A stretch of 11,527 nt of DNA, from assembly GCF_000497445.1 (NCBI RefSeq), contig NZ_CM002285.1, positions 4,499,189 through 4,510,715 on the forward strand, read 5' to 3'. Position 1 is the first letter of the stretch. The number at the start of each line of letters is the position of its first letter. Source of the DNA: Streptomyces roseochromogenus subsp. oscitans DS 12.976 (GTDB lineage: Bacteria > Actinomycetota > Actinomycetes > Streptomycetales > Streptomycetaceae). The notes beneath the pieces were generated by a model, which did no database searches, was not told the DNA's origin, and was given only the letters and a program-made list of their open reading frames with translations. The translations under genes were made by a program, and so were the position numbers. Shown in pieces: positions 1 through 6,249 of this stretch.

Positions 1-1513
1 CGGCCTCCGCGAGGCCCTTCGCCCGCGCCCCCTCGGCCTCGGCCAGCGCCTTCGCCTGGGTGCCCTCCGCTTCCGCGCGCAGCCGGGCCTCCGTGGCCTC
101 CGCCTCCGCGCGGCCGGCCTTGACGGTGACCTCGGCCTCCTTGTCGCGGACCTGGACGGCGGCGAGGCCCTCGGCGGCGGCCTCGGCCTGGACGCCCTCG
201 GCGAGCCGCAGCTTGGCCCGGGCGTCGAGGTCGGCCGTCTTCAACCGGGCCTCGGCCAGGGTCAGTTCCTCCGCGGCGCGGTGCGTGGCCGCCTGCTCCG
301 CGGCTTCCGCGGCCTTGATGTCCTTGACCAGCTTCTCCTGCGCCTCGGCCTCGGCGGCGATGACGAGGGCCTGCCGCTCGCGCTCCGCCTCCTCGACGAC
401 GCGCAGCTTCTTGATGGACTCCTCCTGCTCGGCGACCGTACGGTCCACCGCGACCCGCTCCCGGACGACCTCGGCGATCTCCCGTTTCTCCGCCTCGACC
501 TCCTTGTCGGCGGAGATCCGGGTGAGTTGGGTCTCCCGTTCCCGGGCGATGACTTCGAGCAGCCGGTCCTTCTCGATGCGTTCGTTCTCCACGGCTATGA
601 CGCGTTCGCGGTTCTTCGCGGCCACGGCGATCTCCCGGGCCTGGTTCTCACGCTGTACGCCGAGCTGTTCCTCGGTACGCAGGAAGGCGCCCTGGGCGCG
701 CAGCCGTTCCTCCTCCACCACACGGGCGGTCTCGGCCTCCTCGCGGGCCCGGGAGGTCTCGATCTCCCGCTTCTGCTTGATCTCGGCGTCCTTCTGCCGC
801 CGCTCCAGCTCCAGGATGGCCTCGCGGGCGTCGACGTCCTGGCGGGTGATCTCCTTCTGCTCGTTGCGCTTGGCCTCGTTGGTGCGCACGTGCTCGACGG
901 CCGTCAGCTCGGTGATCTTCCGGATGCCCTGCGCGTCGAGGACGTTGGCCGGGTCGAGCTGGGTGAGCGGGGTCTGCTCCAGGTAGTCGATCGCGGCGTC
1001 CTCAAGGTGGTAGCCGTTGAGGTCGATGCCGATCAACTCGATGACGTGGTACCGGAGTTCCTCGCGCTTGGTGTAGAGGTCGGTGAAGTCCAGCTGCTTG
1101 CCGACGGTCTTCAGCGCCTCGGAGAACTTCGCGTGGAACAGCTCCTGGAGCGTGTCCTGGTGGCTGGCGCGCTCGGTGCCGACGGTCTGAGCGACCTTGA
1201 TGACGTCCTCGACGGTCTTGTTGACCTTCACGAAGAACAGGATCCGGATGTCGGCGCGGATATTGTCCCGGCAGATCAGCCCGTCCCGGCCGGAGCGGCT
1301 GATCTCGATCGTCTTCACCGAGATGTCCATCACCTCGGCCTTGTGCAGGATCGGCAGCACGACCTGCCCGGTGAAGGACACATCGACCCGCCGGGTCTTC
1401 GACACGATCAGAGCCTGGCTCTGGTCCACCTTGCGGTACAGCCGCGAGAACCCGAACAGCGCGAGCAGTACGACGACGAGACACACGGCGACGAGCACGC
1501 CGAGGACTTCCAT
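1..1513 (-). CDS. Flotillin / SPFH (band 7) family protein, YqiK-like, C-terminus outside window
   Basis: Membrane scaffold protein of the flotillin class, which organises membrane microdomains and protein complexes. Read from ATG at 1513, it gives 504 residues without a stop before the window edge. Residues about 4-22 are one hydrophobic N-terminal helix (MEVLGVLVAVCLVVVLLALF). About 30-190 fit the SPFH domain (stretches such as QALIVSKT, ICRDNIRADIR and ELIGIDLNGYHLEDAAIDYL). The rest is a very long charged coiled coil that ends in Ala/Glu repeats (AEAEGTQAKALAEAEGARAK), typical of flotillins. An AAGGA site at 1522-1526 lies 8 nt upstream of the ATG and supports this start. It is divergent from the PucR-type regulator. 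No NfeD-type partner can be seen because the downstream side is cut off. The family is secure; the cargo or process served is unknown. Confidence 0.9.
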   Translation of the reverse strand, partial: MEVLGVLVAVCLVVVLLALFGFSRLYRKVDQSQALIVSKTRRVDVSFTGQVVLPILHKAEVMDISVKTIEISRSGRDGLICRDNIRADIRILFFVKVNKTVEDVIKVAQTVGTERASHQDTLQELFHAKFSEALKTVGKQLDFTDLYTKREELRYHVIELIGIDLNGYHLEDAAIDYLEQTPLTQLDPANVLDAQGIRKITELTAVEHVRTNEAKRNEQKEITRQDVDAREAILELERRQKDAEIKQKREIETSRAREEAETARVVEEERLRAQGAFLRTEEQLGVQRENQAREIAVAAKNRERVIAVENERIEKDRLLEVIARERETQLTRISADKEVEAEKREIAEVVRERVAVDRTVAEQEESIKKLRVVEEAERERQALVIAAEAEAQEKLVKDIKAAEAAEQAATHRAAEELTLAEARLKTADLDARAKLRLAEGVQAEAAAEGLAAVQVRDKEAEVTVKAGRAEAEATEARLRAEAEGTQAKALAEAEGARAKGLAEA

Positions 1514-1587
1514 GACACACGTCCTTGCGTCAGACGATGAGGAACGGAGCCCCCTGGGATCGCGGTGCCGGACCTCCGACCCGGCCC

Positions 1588-1626
1588 CGTGCCGGTCCTC
1601 CGTACCGGACCCCCGTGCCGGTCGTC
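1588..1626. repeat. Three 13-bp tandem units in the divergent control region
   Basis: Three in-phase units CGTGCCGGTCCTC, CGTACCGGACCCC and CGTGCCGGTCGTC occupy 1588-1626, with degenerate continuations on both sides (GTGCCGGACCTCC near 1565, GTCGGTCCTC near 1630). This lies in the flotillin leader, between the two divergent genes. It could be repeated protein-binding sites or a simple slipped repeat. Confidence 0.5.
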
Positions 1627-1714
1627 CCCGTCGGTCCTCTGCCGGTGCCCGGCACCGCGACCCTCCGTAGTGCTCCCCGCAGAGGATGGTGCGGCAGGGG
1701 TGCGCGCCCACGCA

Positions 1715-1744
1715 TTGCCGGTTTCCGGCAGTGTTCACTAGGGT
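1715..1744 (+). promoter_or_regulatory. Candidate housekeeping promoter with overlapping inverted repeat, upstream of the PucR-type gene
   Basis: A -35 TTGCCG (1715-1720) and a -10 TAGGGT (1739-1744) are separated by 18 nt, close to the Streptomyces principal-sigma pattern TTGACn/TAGnnT. A perfect inverted repeat, TGCCGG-ttt-CCGGCA (1716-1730), covers the -35 and half of the spacer, which is a classic repressor position. The transcript would start near 1751, leaving a leader of about 74 nt before the ATG at 1825. Seen by eye only; the regulator of the site is unknown, with autoregulation as the simplest guess. Confidence 0.55.
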
Positions 1745-1759
1745 CTTTGTGCCGGACAC

Positions 1760-1788
1760 GCGCTAACAAACCGTCACCGGCGCGTCAA
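1760..1788 (-). promoter_or_regulatory. Candidate divergent promoter toward the flotillin gene
   Basis: On the minus strand, TTGACG (1788-1783) is followed after 17 nt by TAGCGC (1765-1760). The -35 is good and the -10 partial. It would overlap the leader of the divergent regulator gene and give the flotillin mRNA a leader of about 240 nt that contains the 13-bp tandem units. A weaker call than the plus-strand promoter. Confidence 0.3.
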
Positions 1789-1824
1789 GATCACGGCGGA
1801 TGTTCACGGGGGAGCGGGGCCGGT

Positions 1825-2916
1825 ATGGGGGATCAGCACGACAGACATGAGCTGCCCGAGCGCTATCTGGACGGCTTCGCCCGGACGCTGGCCGAGGCCG
1901 CTGCCACCGGCCGGCGGCTGACCAGGGAGGAACTGAAGATCCGGCGGACGCTCGGCGAGCAGGCCGCCGACGCCGGGCACGGACTGCGCGCGCTGGTCGT
2001 CGCCCATCTGGCCGCCACCCGTGCCGCCTGGCCGGCCGCGGGCGGCTCGGCCGAGAGCAGCCTGGCCACGCTGGCCGCCGTGGAGCAGGCCATCGACGCG
2101 TTCGCCGAGGGCTACGAACGCGCGCAACGGCTCACCGTGCGCCGCGAGGAGGCCGCGCGCCGGGAGTTCATCGACGATCTGCTCTACGGCCGCAGCGATC
2201 TGGGCCGGCTCGCCGAGCGCGCCGAACGCTTCGGCCTCACGCTCTCCCGGGCGTACGCGGTGGCCGTCGCCGAGGGCCCGTCCGCCTACGCCGAGGGCGG
2301 CCCGGTCGCCCGCCGTGTCGAGGCCGCCGTACTCGCCCGCTTCGACTCCCACAACACGCTGCTCACCACCAAGAACGGCCGGCTGCTGTGCATCGCGCCC
2401 GGTGACGAGGACGAGATCCTGCTGCACTTCGCCAAGCAGGTGTACGCGGCGACGGGTGCCGCCGGCACAGCGCTGCGGGTCGCCATCGGCCGCGCCCAGC
2501 ACGGTGCGGGCGGGGTCGTGCAGTCGTACGAGGAGGCCCTCGCCGCGCTGGAGATGGCGGACCGGCTCGGTCTGGCCGGGCCGGTGCTGCGCGCCGCCGA
2601 CCTGCTCGTCTACCCGGTGCTGGCCCGGGACCGGCAGGCGCTGGTCGACCTGGTCGCGCACACCCTCGGCCCGCTCACCGCGGCCCGCGGCGGCGCCGGT
2701 CCGCTGCTGGACACCCTCGCCGCGTACTTCGACTCCGGCTGTGTGGCCGCCGAGGCCGCCCGCCGGCTCTCGCTCAGCGTGCGCGCGCTCACCTACCGCC
2801 TGGAGCGCATCCACAAGCTCACCGACGCCGACCCGGCCGACCCGGCGCACCGCTACATCCTCCAGACGGCCGTGATCGGCGCCCGCCTCCTGGACTGGCC
2901 CCACCGCCCCTTGTGA
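1825..2916 (+). CDS. PucR/CdaR-type helix-turn-helix transcriptional regulator
   Basis: Cytoplasmic DNA-binding regulator of 363 residues. The last 70 residues (about 294-363) form the PucR C-terminal HTH domain: LLDTLAAYFDSGC, then AARRLSLSVRALTYRLERI, then QTAVIGARLLDWP. The central part (about 180-285, including VAIGRAQHGAGGVVQSYEEA) matches the degenerate GGDEF-like domain of CdaR/PucR regulators. The N-terminal 120 residues are helical and carry no recognised sensor. ATG 1825 was chosen because GGGGGAG (1808-1814) sits 10 nt upstream; upstream in-frame sequence is arginine-rich and non-coding in character. The family usually controls nearby catabolic or stress genes. Here the neighbours are a divergent flotillin and a secreted protein, so the target is not evident. 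The inverted repeat over its own promoter suggests autoregulation. Confidence 0.85.
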   Translation: MGDQHDRHELPERYLDGFARTLAEAAATGRRLTREELKIRRTLGEQAADAGHGLRALVVAHLAATRAAWPAAGGSAESSLATLAAVEQAIDAFAEGYERAQRLTVRREEAARREFIDDLLYGRSDLGRLAERAERFGLTLSRAYAVAVAEGPSAYAEGGPVARRVEAAVLARFDSHNTLLTTKNGRLLCIAPGDEDEILLHFAKQVYAATGAAGTALRVAIGRAQHGAGGVVQSYEEALAALEMADRLGLAGPVLRAADLLVYPVLARDRQALVDLVAHTLGPLTAARGGAGPLLDTLAAYFDSGCVAAEAARRLSLSVRALTYRLERIHKLTDADPADPAHRYILQTAVIGARLLDWPHRPL

Positions 2917-2982
2917 GTTCACGCGAACGCACCGAGCGTGTCCGCCTCCGCACGACGTCGCTGCCGTTGATCATGGCATTGC

Positions 2983-3002
2983 TTCGCATGACATTCGCAT
3001 GA
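2983..3002 (+). promoter_or_regulatory. Two 9-bp direct repeats, 11 bp apart, before the secreted-protein gene
   Basis: TTCGCATGA occurs at 2983-2991 and again at 2994-3002, one helical turn apart, just upstream of the ribosome site at 3010. Direct repeats with an 11-nt period are the layout of PhoP (PHO box) and related response-regulator sites in Streptomyces, but the bases fit that consensus poorly. Probably a regulatory site; its owner is unknown. Confidence 0.35.
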
Positions 3003-3021
3003 ACCAGTCGAAAGGACAGTC

Positions 3022-3327
3022 ATGTCGCGACGGATCCTGAGGCCGACCCGCGCCCAGGTCGCAGCACTGCTCACCGCGCCGGTGCTCGGCGTGGGCCTCC
3101 TCGCCCCGTCGGCTTCCGCAGACGCGCCTCCGCCCGGCCCGAAGGTCGACAGCGGCACCGTCATCGGCAGGGTCTGCAAGGAAGCGAACGACGACCCGGA
3201 TGACGACCCGGGCTTGAACTGCGAGAGGGACATCGCACCGCGCCTCGCACGTCTCATCGGCCCCGGGAGCGGGATCACCTGCCGGAACGTGACCCCGACC
3301 TCCATCTCCTGCCGCCCGGAGAGATAA
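3022..3327 (+). CDS. Small secreted protein with four cysteines, function unknown
   Basis: A 101-residue protein that I do not recognise. It starts at ATG 3022, 5 nt after GAAAGGA (3010-3016). Residues 1-33 are a clear Sec signal peptide: Arg-rich start (MSRRILRPTR), hydrophobic core (VAALLTAPVLGVGLLAPSA) and a likely cut after ASA (S-ASA-DAPP). The mature part, of about 68 residues, has four Cys (VCKE, NCER, TCRN, SCRP), consistent with two disulfides outside the cell, and an acidic stretch (NDDPDDDPG). There is no chaplin, lipobox or sortase motif. It is downstream of and co-oriented with the PucR-type gene but has its own leader of 105 bp. The end of the gene is odd: its last 17 bp and stop lie in a tandem 22-bp duplication. 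Confidence 0.75.
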   Translation: MSRRILRPTRAQVAALLTAPVLGVGLLAPSASADAPPPGPKVDSGTVIGRVCKEANDDPDDDPGLNCERDIAPRLARLIGPGSGITCRNVTPTSISCRPER

Positions 3328-3352
3328 CCGCGGCCGCCCGGGGAGACAACCG
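3311..3352 (+). repeat. 22-bp tandem duplication spanning the stop codon of the secreted-protein gene
   Basis: GCCGCCCGGAGAGATAACCG (3311-3330) recurs as GCCGCCCGGGGAGACAACCG (3333-3352), 18 of 20 bases identical at an offset of 22 bp. The first copy contains the TAA stop (3325-3327); in the second the TAA is CAA. Confidence 0.75.
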
Positions 3353-3366
3353 GCGACGAGCTGGAC

Positions 3367-3400
3367 CGGCAAGTACTTGCCGTTTTGGAAAGTACTGTCC
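3367..3400 (+). promoter_or_regulatory. Perfect 16-bp palindrome plus a second AAGTACT half-palindrome: likely operator of the membrane protein/regulator cassette
   Basis: CGGCAAGTACTTGCCG (3367-3382) is a perfect palindrome. A second, imperfect one, GGAAAGTACTGTCC (3387-3400), shares the AAGTACT core; the centres are 19 bp apart. The right half of the first site supplies TTGCCG (3377-3382), a possible -35, and CATGCT (3400-3405), 17 nt further on, is a possible weak -10. The promoter would therefore be embedded in the sites. The winged-helix gene at 3925 is the obvious candidate for binding here. Confidence 0.6.
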
Positions 3401-3420
3401 ATGCTGAAGGTATGCACGAA

Positions 3421-3456
3421 GGGCGGCCGACCAGCCGCCCCTCCCCACACCGGAGG
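3421..3456 (+). promoter_or_regulatory. Leader hairpin and possible ribosome-site sequestration before the 4-TM gene
   Basis: GGGCGGC (3421-3427) pairs perfectly with GCCGCCC (3434-3440) around a 6-nt loop. CCTCC (3440-3444) is the exact complement of the ribosome site GGAGG (3452-3456), with a 7-nt gap between. The two pairings share base 3440, so they could compete. In a GC-rich genome such pairings also arise by chance. Confidence 0.3.
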
Positions 3457-3463
3457 TACACGC

Positions 3464-3928
3464 ATGGACAGCACGGGGGACCCGATGGACGCCCGGCAGG
3501 CGCGGGACGCGCTCGCCGCCGCCTGCGCCGCACAGGTCGCGGCGCGCAAGGCGAGCGAGCGCCACAGGCCCCACGGTTACGCCATCGGACAGGGTCTGAC
3601 CTTCGCGGTCGGCTTCATCGCACTGGGCACGGCCGACCGGGTGCCGCGCTGGGGAATCTGGCTGATGGCCGCCGCCGTGGTGAGCCTGACCGGCTTCTTC
3701 GTCCTGATGTGGCTCGGCGCGCACCATGGCGGAGTGACCCGCTGGATCCGCCGGGACCGCGAGCCCGGCCGCCCCGCCTGGCATGCCTGGGTGGTGCCCT
3801 TCATCCCCCTGGCCATCAGCATCCCGGCCGCGATCGCTTACGGCACGACCGGCTGGCTCATCGCCTTCGGCCTGACCCACGGCGCGGACTACATCCTGCG
3901 CGCGACCTGGCAGGCGGGAACCGCATGA
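3464..3928 (+). CDS. Four-helix membrane protein paired with a winged-helix regulator
   Basis: Integral membrane protein of 154 residues and unknown function. The start at ATG 3464 is fixed by GGAGG (3452-3456), 7 nt upstream. An amphipathic Ala-rich segment of about 40 residues precedes four hydrophobic segments: IGQGLTFAVGFIALGTA, IWLMAAAVVSLTGFFVLMWLG, VVPFIPLAISIPAAIAYG and TTGWLIAFGLTHGADYILRA. A short basic loop (RWIRRDREPGRP) separates the two pairs and would lie in the cytoplasm. The stop overlaps the next start as ATGA (3925-3928), so the two products are translationally coupled. This pairing of a small membrane protein with an HTH_34-like regulator recurs in actinomycetes to my knowledge. 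The membrane protein could be the regulated effector or a signal sensor. I see no transport or enzyme motif. Confidence 0.8.
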   Translation: MDSTGDPMDARQARDALAAACAAQVAARKASERHRPHGYAIGQGLTFAVGFIALGTADRVPRWGIWLMAAAVVSLTGFFVLMWLGAHHGGVTRWIRRDREPGRPAWHAWVVPFIPLAISIPAAIAYGTTGWLIAFGLTHGADYILRATWQAGTA

Positions 3929-4281
3929 CAGGCTCCACGGGCGGCGCGCCCCCCGCTCTCGACCGCGAACTCCACCACCCGACCCGGCTGGCCCTCGCCG
4001 CCTACCTCTCGGCGTGCGGCGAGGCGGAGTTCGCCGTCCTGCGGGACTACTGCGAGGTCTCCGACTCCACGCTGAGCAAGACCCTCTCCGCACTGGAGAA
4101 GACGGGCTACGTCAGCATCCGCAAGGGCTACCTCGGCAAGCGTCCGCGCACCTGGGCCGCCCTCACCCTCGGCGGCCGCAGGGCACTGGCCCGCCATCTG
4201 GCGGCACTTGAGGAGATCGCGGCGACGGCCCGCCGGGCCGCGGGCGCCGGCGCACAGGAACCGGACACAACCGGGACCTGA
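3925..4281 (+). CDS. Winged-helix (HTH_34 / MarR-like) transcriptional regulator
   Basis: Small DNA-binding protein of 118 residues. Residues about 16-92 match the winged-helix domain of the HTH_34 type: HPTRLALAAYLSA (helix 1), FAVLRDYCEVSDSTLSKTLSALEKTGYV (helices 2-3, recognition helix at SDSTLSKTLSALE), IRKGYLGKRPRTWAALT (wing), and then GGRRALARHLAALEEI as a dimerisation-type helix. There is no separate ligand domain, so it probably acts as a simple dimeric repressor. It overlaps the membrane-protein gene by 4 bp (ATGA), which serves as its start. The palindromic AAGTACTT sites upstream of the cassette (3367-3400) are its likely operators, giving autoregulation. It ends 22 bp short of the convergent aquaporin gene, with no clear terminator between. 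Confidence 0.85.
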   Translation: MTGSTGGAPPALDRELHHPTRLALAAYLSACGEAEFAVLRDYCEVSDSTLSKTLSALEKTGYVSIRKGYLGKRPRTWAALTLGGRRALARHLAALEEIAATARRAAGAGAQEPDTTGT

Positions 4282-4303
4282 CGGGCCCACACCTGTCGGA
4301 TCC

Positions 4304-5263
4304 TCACCCGCCCGGCTGCTCCTCGTCGGTGGTGCGCACCGGAGCCGACCGCCCCGGCTCCGGCGGCTCCTGCAACTGCGACCGGACGAGCAGGACGTCA
4401 CCGATGAAGAGGTCGTACACCACGATCCCGATCACGCCGCCGATCAGCGGCCCGACGATCGGGATCCACCAGTAGCCGCTGAACGAACCGGACACGCTGC
4501 CCGGGAAGGCCAGACTGTTCCAGCCCGCCGCATAGGTGAACAGGCGCGGCCCGAAGTCACGGGCCGGGTTGATGGCATAGCCCGCGTTGGCGCCGTAGGA
4601 CATGCCGATCGCGGCGACGACGAAGCCCACGACCAGCGGCCCGAGGTTGGCCTGCACGGCCTGGTTGCGCACATCGAGGACGGCGGCGATCAGCATGAGC
4701 AGGAAGGCCGTACCGACGATCTGGTCGACCAGCGGTCCCCAGTAGCCGCCGTGGAAGTACGCCGCCGGGAAGGTGGCGAAGATGGAGAAGGTGGCGTTCG
4801 TATGGCCGTTCACCTTCGGTCCCGGCGCCGCGTGGTCGTAGGCGTGGATCGCGTCGTGATAGACGAGGTAGACCAGCGCCGCGCCGGTGAGTGCGCCGGC
4901 GACCTGCGAGAACCAGTACGGCAGCACCTTGGCCCAGGAGAACCCGCGGCGCACGGCCATGGCCAGGGTCACCGCCGGGTTGATGTGGGCGCCGCTGACG
5001 CCGCCGGCCACGTACACGCCGAAGACGACGGCCATCGCCCAGCCCCAGGTGATCAGCAGCCAGTCGCCGGCCGCGAGGAAGATCGTGGTGGGGGTCTGGG
5101 CACGGCCCGAACCGGGCAGCGCGGCGACCGCCATCGCGACCACGCCGGCGCCGAAGGCGATGAGCACGAAGGTCCCGAGGAACTCGGCGAGGCACTCGCC
5201 CAGCAACCCTCCCCGGCTTCTGAGCCGGGCCGGCTTGATGATCGCGGGGATTTCGACAGCCAT
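4304..5263 (-). CDS. MIP family aquaglyceroporin (glycerol uptake facilitator type)
   Basis: Channel protein of 319 residues with six membrane helices, passing glycerol or other small neutral solutes and water. Both NPA boxes are intact: GAHINPAVT (NPA 95-97) and INPARDFGPR (NPA 232-234). The Asp after the second box (D236) is the hallmark of glycerol facilitators rather than strict water channels. The filter reads Trp73 (ITWGWAMAV), Tyr229 and Arg235, close to the Trp/Phe/Arg of E. coli GlpF. The C-terminus is a hydrophilic tail of about 25 residues. The start at ATG 5263 was preferred over in-frame ATGs upstream (such as 5317) because AAGGGGG (5270-5276) lies 6 nt ahead of it. No glpK or glpD lies nearby, so it is an orphan channel. 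The dehydrogenase 114 bp upstream is co-oriented but not tightly linked. Confidence 0.9.
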   Translation of the reverse strand: MAVEIPAIIKPARLRSRGGLLGECLAEFLGTFVLIAFGAGVVAMAVAALPGSGRAQTPTTIFLAAGDWLLITWGWAMAVVFGVYVAGGVSGAHINPAVTLAMAVRRGFSWAKVLPYWFSQVAGALTGAALVYLVYHDAIHAYDHAAPGPKVNGHTNATFSIFATFPAAYFHGGYWGPLVDQIVGTAFLLMLIAAVLDVRNQAVQANLGPLVVGFVVAAIGMSYGANAGYAINPARDFGPRLFTYAAGWNSLAFPGSVSGSFSGYWWIPIVGPLIGGVIGIVVYDLFIGDVLLVRSQLQEPPEPGRSAPVRTTDEEQPGG

Positions 5264-5377
5264 TCCAGGCCCCCTTGACGAGAGCGATACGGCCAACATC
5301 ACCATCTTGGCCCACAAACCCCCACCCCGCAGGTTGACAGTGCCCAGTCAGCCCACCGGGTCATCGGCCCGGCCGGC

Positions 5378-6055
5378 TCAGCAGCTGTCGAGATCGTCGG
5401 CGAAGTGCCGGAATCCGTGCCGGTCCCGGTGCAGCCCCCACAGCGTCTCCGCCAGCACAGCCGGATCCTTGCGCGGGTGCCCCGGAGTGATCGCCCCGGG
5501 GATCACCAGCTGGGCGACATGGATCCCCTCGCCCGCGAGCCGCTCGTGCAGCAGATGCCCGTACGCGCTCTCCGCGGCGAACGCGATGGACGTCCCCGCC
5601 CGCTCGGTCTGCGGTACGGCGGCGGTCCCGCCGTTGACGAACAGGATCGTGCCGCGCCCCAGCCGCCGCATCCCCGGCAGCACCTGCTGCACGGCGGCGA
5701 CCGGCCCGTACACGGAGAACTCGATGGGCCCGACGAGATCGCGGTGGCCGGTCTCCAGCACGGGCCGCATGAAGTCCCGGTGCGGCACCGGGCTGTACTG
5801 CAGCACCTCGACGGTCCCCAGCTCCTCGGCCGCCCGCGCCAGCGCCCCGGCCAGCTCCTCCGGCCTGCGCACGTCCACGCCGAGCCCCTGGGCCCTGACC
5901 CCGGCCTCGCCGAGGTCCCGCACCAGCGCGTCGAGCCGCCCCACGTCCCGGGCGAAGAGAGCGACCGCGAACCCCTCCCGCCCGAACCGCCGCGCGACAG
6001 CGGCCCCGAGCCCCGGTCCGGCACCCACGATGGCGATACTGCTCATGCCCAGCAT
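5378..6055 (-). CDS. Atypical short-chain dehydrogenase/reductase (SDR) lacking the canonical catalytic residues
   Basis: Rossmann-fold protein of 225 residues. The N-terminal strand and glycine motif IAIVGAGPGLG (residues 7-17) and the following GFAVALFARD (28-37) indicate dinucleotide binding; GVDVRR (59-64) is the usual adenine-pocket strand. The rest departs from classical SDRs. Where NNAG is expected the sequence is VLQYSPV (84-90). The catalytic Ser strand reads FVNGGTAAVP (139-148). At the YxxxK position it reads FAAES (159-163), that is Phe and Ser. It may therefore bind cofactor without classical carbonyl reduction, or use other residues. An AAGGG at 6066-6070 sits 10 nt before ATG 6055; ATG 6046 is a possible alternative. 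It is divergent from the oxidase gene. The substrate is unknown. Confidence 0.8.
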   Translation of the reverse strand: MLGMSSIAIVGAGPGLGAAVARRFGREGFAVALFARDVGRLDALVRDLGEAGVRAQGLGVDVRRPEELAGALARAAEELGTVEVLQYSPVPHRDFMRPVLETGHRDLVGPIEFSVYGPVAAVQQVLPGMRRLGRGTILFVNGGTAAVPQTERAGTSIAFAAESAYGHLLHERLAGEGIHVAQLVIPGAITPGHPRKDPAVLAETLWGLHRDRHGFRHFADDLDSC

Positions 6056-6249
6056 CCGTACCGCACCCTTGGCTCAGCCGCTAGCCCACCGCGCGCCGGC
6101 ACCAGGCATACGACTCACCGACGCGAACTGGTAGCCGCTCAGCCCACGAAGGGACACGGTTGCGCCATCCGTGTGCATCCGTCATGCGATCGGCCGCGCC
6201 CCGGCCGCTCAGGGCTTCGCGTGCGCCGTCCCGCAACAAGGATGCACAT
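6056..6249. promoter_or_regulatory. Divergent intergenic region between the SDR and oxidase genes, with CATCCGT repeats
   Basis: About 194 bp with no gene. CATCCGT occurs at 6166-6172 and 6176-6182, exactly 10 bp apart on one helix face, and once more at 6053-6059 over the SDR start codon. No convincing -35/-10 pair was found in either direction. Promoters must nevertheless lie here, since both flanking genes read outward. There is no match to the Rex pattern (TGTGAAC...GTTCACA). Confidence 0.35.

Noticed and set aside
281..1540. Long plus-strand open frame of leucine-rich protein opposite the flotillin gene
   Set aside because: It mirrors the coiled-coil codons of the flotillin on the other strand. 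It lacks a ribosome site and the flotillin frame has clear family features.
1804..2922. Long minus-strand frame opposite the PucR-type gene
   Set aside because: Its composition (Gly/Arg/Val, low complexity) and lack of any motif mark it as an antisense shadow of the regulator.
2917..2928. GTTC-N4-GAAC as a LexA (SOS) box
   Set aside because: The actinobacterial LexA box is GAAC-N4-GTTC; the half-sites here are in the opposite order.
4208..5278. Long plus-strand frame opposite the aquaglyceroporin
   Set aside because: His/Asp/Arg-rich antisense of a membrane protein; the minus strand has both NPA boxes and a good ribosome site.
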